Positions 7,801-10,765 of a stretch of DNA of 10,765 bases are shown here, piece after piece; position 1 is the stretch's first letter; each line of letters begins with the position of its first letter. The DNA is from Acidobacteriota bacterium. Its GTDB lineage: Bacteria; Acidobacteriota; Vicinamibacteria; Vicinamibacterales; JACQTH01. Both the position numbers and the translations under genes were made by a program. Location: positions 1 through 10,765 of the forward strand of contig JACQTH010000438.1 of NCBI GenBank assembly GCA_016210935.1, read 5' to 3'. Below the pieces are notes generated by a model. That model saw only the letters and a program-made list of their open reading frames with translations, did no database searches and had not been told where the DNA came from.

Positions 7801-7901
7801 CTAGCCGCGCTTGCACGACCAGAATGTGTACGAAATGGTCACATTCTGGTGATCAAGTACGGCTAGCCCCCGCGTAGCGGGGCTATTGAATAAAGCCTCG
7901 T
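7801..7901 (+). repeat. Nested-hairpin dispersed repeat, copy 1
   Basis: The outer arms CTAGCCGCGCTTG (7801-7813) and CAAGTACGGCTAG (7854-7866) form an imperfect stem. The inner arms CCAGAATGTG (7819-7828) and CACATTCTGG (7840-7849) form a perfect 10-bp stem with an 11-nt loop. A third hairpin, CCCCGC-GTA-GCGGGG (7868-7882), and the tail ATTGAATAAAGCCTCGT follow. The last 39 nt are identical in copy 2 at 10532-10633. No open frame is shared. This copy fills the gap between the divergent cytochrome and cupin genes and ends 15 nt from the cytochrome start. The element is a MITE/REP-like or structured-RNA candidate. Confidence 0.85.
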
Positions 7902-7949
7902 GATATGCGCGAGCCTACGCCGAAACGCACCGGGGGATCAAGGGCGGAG

Positions 7950-7972
7950 TATACTGCGGCCCGCGAGGGAGG
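7950..7972 (+). promoter_or_regulatory. Candidate -10 box and ribosome site for the cupin gene
   Basis: TATACT at 7950-7955 matches the sigma70 -10 at five of six bases, but no good -35 lies 16-18 bp upstream. GGGAGG at 7967-7972 is a strong Shine-Dalgarno 7 nt before the ATG at 7980. It decides that start over the in-frame ATG at 7905. Confidence 0.4.
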
Positions 7973-7979
7973 CACTGAA

Positions 7980-8408
7980 ATGAGTAGAGCGCGAAAGGCG
8001 TCGCGCGTGAGGGTAATGACATCCATCGTCGGTGCAGGCGTGCTGCTCTGGATCGTGGGCACGGCCGCCCAGCGGAGCAACTTCGTCGGAGGGAGCCCGA
8101 CACAGCTGGACGCGAAGGCGATTCGCACGCTCCGCCTCCAATTCCCCGCCGGCAGCCGATCGAACTGGCACATCCATTCGCACGGACAGCTGCTGATGGT
8201 GGAGCAGGGCCGTGGGCGGACCCAGGAGCGAGGGGGTCCGCTCCGCGAGATGGGTGCGGGGGAGCCGTGGTATACGAAGCCGGGAGTCGAGCACTGGCAC
8301 GGCGCCGCGCAGGACCAGGAGGTCGTGCAACTGACGATCTACGAGGGCGAGGTGAAGTGGCTCGAGCCGGTCAGCGACGAGATGTATAAGGCCGTGCCCA
8401 GGGACTAG
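7980..8408 (+). CDS. Exported or membrane-anchored small cupin, hydroxynitrile-lyase-like metal site
   Basis: 142 residues. The N-terminus is basic (SRARKASRVR) with a hydrophobic segment at about 13-30 (MTSIVGAGVLLWIVGTAA), so the single cupin domain is secreted or held in the membrane. Cupin motif 1 reads WHIHSHGQ, with H64, H66 and Q70. Motif 2 reads KPGVEHWHGAA, with H105 and H107. The spacing of H64/H66/Q70/H105 equals that of the manganese ligands H53/H55/Q59/H94 that I recall for the Granulicella tundricola cupin hydroxynitrile lyase, so the metal site is probably intact. Whether the protein is a lyase, dioxygenase or isomerase cannot be told from sequence. The export segment is not typical of cytosolic relatives. 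It is transcribed away from the cytochrome block, and its stop codon lies inside a diverged repeat copy. Confidence 0.88.
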   Translation: MSRARKASRVRVMTSIVGAGVLLWIVGTAAQRSNFVGGSPTQLDAKAIRTLRLQFPAGSRSNWHIHSHGQLLMVEQGRGRTQERGGPLREMGAGEPWYTKPGVEHWHGAAQDQEVVQLTIYEGEVKWLEPVSDEMYKAVPRD

Positions 8409-8514
8409 CCGTGCTTGCATGGCCAGCCGGATGAGATTGCGGCCGTCTGGCTCGCCTGTTCACGGCAAGAGGCTGCGACAAACGGCGAGCCAAGCCGGCT
8501 GCCCGGCAGGGCTA
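8405..8514 (+). repeat. Probable diverged copy of the nested-hairpin repeat
   Basis: The first 22 bases (8405-8426) match copy 2 at all but two positions and include the cupin stop codon TAG (8406-8408). The inner part has diverged, but the architecture persists. AGCCGTGCTTG (8407-8417) can pair with CAAGCCGGCT (8491-8500) with one bulge. TGGCTCGCC (8448-8456) matches GGCGAGCCA (8484-8492) as a 9-bp inner inverted repeat. GCCC-GGCA-GGGC (8501-8512) takes the place of the 3' hairpin. The left end is firm; homology of the right half is inferred from position and pairing. Between here and the next gene I see only a -10-like box. Confidence 0.5.
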
Positions 8515-8599
8515 CGCGGCGCTCCGTTTCGTCCGCGAACGCGCATTCATCCGACAAGCTCAGCGAGAGGTCGACGCGCACTCAGGCAACGAGCGGCGC

Positions 8600-8629
8600 T
8601 ACAATGCGGAGAAGCCGCATACCGTGGAG
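8600..8629 (+). promoter_or_regulatory. Candidate -10 box and ribosome site deciding the activator start
   Basis: TACAAT at 8600-8605 matches the -10 consensus at five of six bases, but no clear -35 is seen. GGAG at 8626-8629 lies 8 nt before the GTG at 8638. Together they favour the GTG over the upstream in-frame ATG at 8419. Confidence 0.35.
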
Positions 8630-8637
8630 CCACGCCG

Positions 8638-9948
8638 GTGACCGTCCTCCTCACGCTGGACGAGGGTAGGCTGCGACAGATTCTCCAAAAACACTTACAG
8701 GATCGCTGTGTCGTGCTGGCGGCGTCGAATCGCCATCACGCGCGCGAGCTCCTGGCGCGCGGCGGTGTGGATGTCGTGATCGCCGGCATCGGTAGCGGCA
8801 ACGAGCTCGAGATCGCGCGCGAGTGGCGGGGAAGCGACATCCCGGTCGTGCTGATCGGAGAAACCCCGGTGGTCCCTGGCGCGCTTTCGTCGCGAGACGA
8901 GGCCCCGTGCGTGCTGCTGGCGAATCCAGTCCCCCTGCAGGACATAACGCGCGCTGTGACCGACGTCGTGATGGAGCACCGCCAGGCACGCAAGAATCGT
9001 CAGGCGCATGTGACCGACGATCCGAGCGGCATCGTGGGGGAATCGCAGGTGATGCGCAGCGTCATGGCGCTCATCCAGCGCGCGGCGTCCGGCGATTCCC
9101 CGGTGCTGCTGCTCGGCGAAAGCGGGACGGGCAAGGAAGTGCTGGCCCGGGCTCTTCACCGCAGAAGCCTCCGATCGCGCGGCCCGTTCGTGGCCGTCAG
9201 CTGCTCCGCCATTCCCGAGACACTCCTCGAGAACGAGCTGTTCGGCCACCGTCAGGGTGCCTTCACCGATGCGCGGAAGGATCAACCGGGTCTGTTCCAG
9301 GCTGCCAGCCGCGGGACGATCTTTCTCGACGAAATCGGCGACATGGCGCCAGCCCTGCAGGGAAAGCTGCTGCGCGTCCTGGAGGAGACCGAAGTCCATC
9401 CGCTCGGGGCGTCCACTCCGGTGCCTGTGGACGTCCGCGTCGTTACCGCTACGCATCGCGATCTGGACGCGCTGGTGGCCGCGGGTCGATTTCGCCACGA
9501 TCTCCTGTATCGAATCAACGTGATCGATATCCACGTGCCACCGCTGCACGAACGGCTCGAAGATCTGGGGCCGTTGATCGAGAATTTTCTGGAGAAGCAT
9601 GGCGCACGGCTCGGCCGCCCGCGTGTCACGGTGTCGCCCCAGACGATGGATCTGCTGCGCCGTTATCGGTGGCCCGGCAACGTCCGGGAGCTCGAGAATG
9701 TGATCGAGCGCGCGCTGGTCCTGGGGAGCGGCCCGTCGATTGAACCGCGCGATCTGCCCGATGTCCTGAAGACGCCCGCCCCGCGCTCGGGCCCGGGCGG
9801 TGCCGGGCGGCCATTGGCCGATGTCGAGCGCGAGTACATCTTGAACACGCTGCGCGCCGTCGCGGGAAACAAGTCGGCCGCCGCCCGCATGCTCGGGGTC
9901 GATCGGAAAACGCTCCACCGCAAGCTGGGCCGGCTGGCGATCGCCTGA
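8638..9948 (+). CDS. NtrC-family sigma54-dependent transcriptional activator with degenerate receiver domain
   Basis: 436 residues from the GTG at 8638. The upstream frame to 8419 is Arg/Ala-rich, runs through the repeat and resembles no domain. Residues 1-115 have receiver-like alternation, but the usual phospho-Asp strand reads VDVVIAGIGSG, with no Asp, and the conserved Lys-Pro reads NP. It therefore probably does not respond to phosphorylation. The AAA+ core spans about 130-365: Walker A GESGTGKE (160-167), Walker B TIFLDEIG (D231, E232), arginine-finger region FRHDLLYRIN, and YRWPGNVREL. The sigma54-contacting loop reads GAFTDA (207-212) instead of GAFTGA, and PPLHER replaces the usual PPLRER. 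A Fis-type helix-turn-helix (GNKSAAARMLGVDRKTLHRKL) ends the protein. No histidine kinase adjoins it. A sigma54-type promoter lies 189 nt downstream, before the small orphan gene, which is a likely target. Confidence 0.93.
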   Translation: MTVLLTLDEGRLRQILQKHLQDRCVVLAASNRHHARELLARGGVDVVIAGIGSGNELEIAREWRGSDIPVVLIGETPVVPGALSSRDEAPCVLLANPVPLQDITRAVTDVVMEHRQARKNRQAHVTDDPSGIVGESQVMRSVMALIQRAASGDSPVLLLGESGTGKEVLARALHRRSLRSRGPFVAVSCSAIPETLLENELFGHRQGAFTDARKDQPGLFQAASRGTIFLDEIGDMAPALQGKLLRVLEETEVHPLGASTPVPVDVRVVTATHRDLDALVAAGRFRHDLLYRINVIDIHVPPLHERLEDLGPLIENFLEKHGARLGRPRVTVSPQTMDLLRRYRWPGNVRELENVIERALVLGSGPSIEPRDLPDVLKTPAPRSGPGGAGRPLADVEREYILNTLRAVAGNKSAAARMLGVDRKTLHRKLGRLAIA

Positions 9949-10054
9949 TCAGTGGCGCACAGGGCGCCTGCGGCGTTTCTCCACAGGTGGGTCAACTCGC
10001 CGCAGCCGGCGGTATCTTCAAGAGCACCTGAATGTTGACGCGACGCCGCCGACA

Positions 10055-10082
10055 CCCTGCGGGACAATCTGGGACAGCAGGG
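10055..10082 (+). promoter_or_regulatory. Candidate enhancer (activator-binding) site
   Basis: CCCTGC (10055-10060) and GCAGGG (10077-10082) are perfect inverted arms. They enclose the direct repeat GGGACA-ATCT-GGGACA (10061-10076). The site lies 57-84 bp upstream of the -24 element, a usual place for a sigma54 activator to bind. No footprint consensus is known to me, so the role is inferred from position and symmetry. Confidence 0.3.
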
Positions 10083-10137
10083 CGGCGGGTTGAGGCGTCG
10101 TCGCTGTCGATCCCCTGACCAGCAGAGACTTTGACCC

Positions 10138-10153
10138 TGGCAGACGTTCGGCA
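10138..10153 (+). promoter_or_regulatory. Sigma54 (-24/-12) promoter candidate
   Basis: TGGCAG-N5-CGGCA keeps the invariant GG (10139-10140) and GC (10151-10152) with the required 10 bp between them. It departs from the consensus TGGCAC-N5-TTGCA at three places. Transcription would start near 10164, giving a leader of about 75 nt before the ATG at 10238. Its position directly after a sigma54 activator gene raises its credibility. Confidence 0.55.
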
Positions 10154-10237
10154 TCGTGATTGCTCCGGTCGGCCCGCTGCATCGCAGTCGATCTGCGGTA
10201 GCCGCACATTCCCGCAATTCGATCAAGGAGGTACGTC

Positions 10238-10519
10238 ATGACGGTGGTCAAAGGACAGACCTCAACACCCGAGCACCGCAGCTCACGGCTGCAGGAGATG
10301 GGCTGGAACCAGATTGAGCGTCCGGGCTGCTACCTGATTGTCGGATCAGGTGATCTCGTGCGCGTCCCTCAGGACGCCCTGGCTCCCGGTCATTCACCGC
10401 TGGTGACCATCACTTCGATCGGCGAAACGCGAGTCGCCAAGCTGTCGGACAATCCCGCAGAGCCGATCTCCGCCCTGCGGGCATTTGCGGCCGACAATGA
10501 CTACTTCGTGAACTTCTGA
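10238..10519 (+). CDS. Small conserved-looking protein of unknown function
   Basis: 93 residues with a strong ribosome site, AAGGAGG (10225-10231), 6 nt before the ATG. I do not recognise the family. The sequence is soluble, with no signal peptide, membrane segment or Cys pair. The N-terminal 18 residues are polar. A compact core follows, with GWNQIERPGCYLIVGSGDLV and VRVPQDALAPGHSP, then beta-like LVTITSI and a mixed C-terminal half ending DYFVNF. Codon use is GC-rich like its neighbours. A sigma54-type promoter and a possible enhancer precede it, and a sigma54 activator gene lies just upstream, so it may be induced on a specific signal. Repeat copy 2 begins 13 nt after its stop. It could be a small regulator or stress protein, but that is not shown. 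Confidence 0.75.
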   Translation: MTVVKGQTSTPEHRSSRLQEMGWNQIERPGCYLIVGSGDLVRVPQDALAPGHSPLVTITSIGETRVAKLSDNPAEPISALRAFAADNDYFVNF

Positions 10520-10531
10520 CCTGCGATTTCG

Positions 10532-10633
10532 CCAGCCGTGCTTGCGTGGCCAGAATGTGTACGAAACGGTTACATTCTGGTTGCCCAAGCACGGCTAGCC
10601 CCCGCGTAGCGGGGCTATTGAATAAAGCCTCGT
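10532..10633 (+). repeat. Nested-hairpin dispersed repeat, copy 2
   Basis: Same layout as copy 1, one base longer. The outer arms CCAGCCGTGCTTG (10532-10544) and CAAGCACGGCTAG (10586-10598) pair at 12 of 13 positions. The inner arms CCAGAATGTG (10550-10559) and TACATTCTGG (10571-10580) keep 9 pairs plus a G-T wobble. CCCCGC-GTA-GCGGGG lies at 10600-10614, and the tail ends at 10633. Differences from copy 1 fall mainly in the outer stem and the linkers; the 3' 39 nt do not differ at all. It sits between the small orphan gene and the zinc-ribbon gene, in the same orientation as the other copies. Confidence 0.85.
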
Positions 10634-10679
10634 TCCCCTTCTCTTCTTCAGCCTGCCGTCAGGACTCTTCATTCGGCGT

Positions 10680-10728
10680 TATGATTGTGAACTCACCGGG
10701 GTCCGGGGCGGAGCCGCGGTTGAGGAGG
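10680..10728 (+). promoter_or_regulatory. Candidate -10 box and ribosome site for the FmdB-like gene
   Basis: TATGAT (10680-10685) matches the -10 consensus at five of six bases; no convincing -35 is seen. GAGGAGG (10722-10728) is a strong Shine-Dalgarno 7 nt before the ATG at 10736. Confidence 0.35.
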
Positions 10729-10735
10729 TGCTCCC

Positions 10736-10765
10736 ATGCCCGTATATGAATACCAATGCCAGGAC
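10736..10765 (+). CDS. FmdB-type zinc-ribbon protein, N-terminal fragment cut by the window edge
   Basis: Only ten codons are visible: MPVYEYQCQD. This is the hallmark opening of the FmdB/CxxC-CxxC zinc-ribbon family (MP-x-YEY-x-C), whose first cysteine begins the metal-binding knuckle. Members are small, about 70-110 residues. They are often called putative regulatory proteins after a gene near formamidase/amidase operons, although the molecular role is not established. The strong ribosome site supports the start. The second Cys of the first pair would lie just past the edge. Confidence 0.75.
   Translation, partial: MPVYEYQCQD

Noticed and set aside
7868..7900. The 3' hairpin of the repeat as an intrinsic terminator
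   Set aside because: The stem is strong, but the bases after it (ATTGAATAAAGCC) are not a T-run, and the other strand has none either.
8419..8637. N-terminal extension of the activator frame by 73 residues from an ATG at 8419
   Set aside because: It runs through the diverged repeat, is Arg/Ala-rich without domain character and lacks a ribosome site. A GTG at 8638 with GGAG fits the receiver start.
8695..9918. Long minus-strand frame of 407 codons antisense to the activator
   Set aside because: It mirrors the codon bias of the sigma54 activator, whose domains are unmistakable. The antisense product has no domain logic.
7801..10633. Integron attC sites as an explanation of the repeats
   Set aside because: The copies lie after or between genes as attC sites do, but the RYYYAAC and GTTRRRY core ends are absent and no integrase is present.
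10546..10749. Plus-strand frame through repeat copy 2
   Set aside because: It is made of repeat DNA and overlaps the FmdB-like start, with no ribosome site of its own.
1..10765. CRISPR array, tRNA, rRNA, transposase or phage genes
   Set aside because: No regularly spaced direct repeats, tRNA arms, rRNA segments or transposase/integrase motifs were seen on either strand.

Overview
The window is GC-rich and densely coded. It most resembles a chromosomal stretch from an Acidobacteriota member, possibly the Vicinamibacteria. That is an inference from gene content: an Oar-type TonB receptor with an N-terminal carboxypeptidase-regulatory-like domain, an exported cytochrome c/copper-monooxygenase-like protein, and an exported cupin whose metal ligands match a cupin characterised from Granulicella. 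No rRNA or other marker is present to prove it.

Layout. Positions 1-281 hold the leader of the first gene, including an intrinsic-terminator-like hairpin. A TonB-dependent receptor (282-3254, +) follows. It faces a three-gene minus-strand block across a 148-nt convergent gap that holds a heptamer tandem repeat. In transcription order the block is: a c-type cytochrome fused to a PHM-like copper monooxygenase domain (7785-6334), an exported protein of unknown function whose start region overlaps the previous stop (about 6334-5267), and a polytopic membrane protein with C-terminal TPRs (5166-3403). Divergent from this block, on the plus strand, are an exported cupin (7980-8408), an NtrC-type sigma54 activator with a degenerate receiver (8638-9948), a small protein of unknown function (10238-10519) behind a credible sigma54 promoter, and the first ten codons of an FmdB-type zinc-ribbon protein (10736 to the edge).

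Three features stand out. (1) A roughly 100-nt nested-hairpin repeat occurs in two clear copies (7801-7901 and 10532-10633), with a probable diverged third copy (8405-8514) that overlaps the cupin stop codon. The copies lie in the same orientation between genes. (2) A sigma54 activator that probably cannot be phosphorylated lies upstream of a -24/-12 promoter and a 93-residue orphan protein, which suggests a self-contained regulatory unit. (3) In the leader of the 5267-6334 gene, an 11-bp perfect inverted repeat could pair a Shine-Dalgarno with an upstream anti-SD.

The minus-strand genes plausibly act together at the cell envelope in a redox or oxygenase process, with the TonB receptor taking up a substrate. 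No gene here identifies that substrate, so this remains inference.
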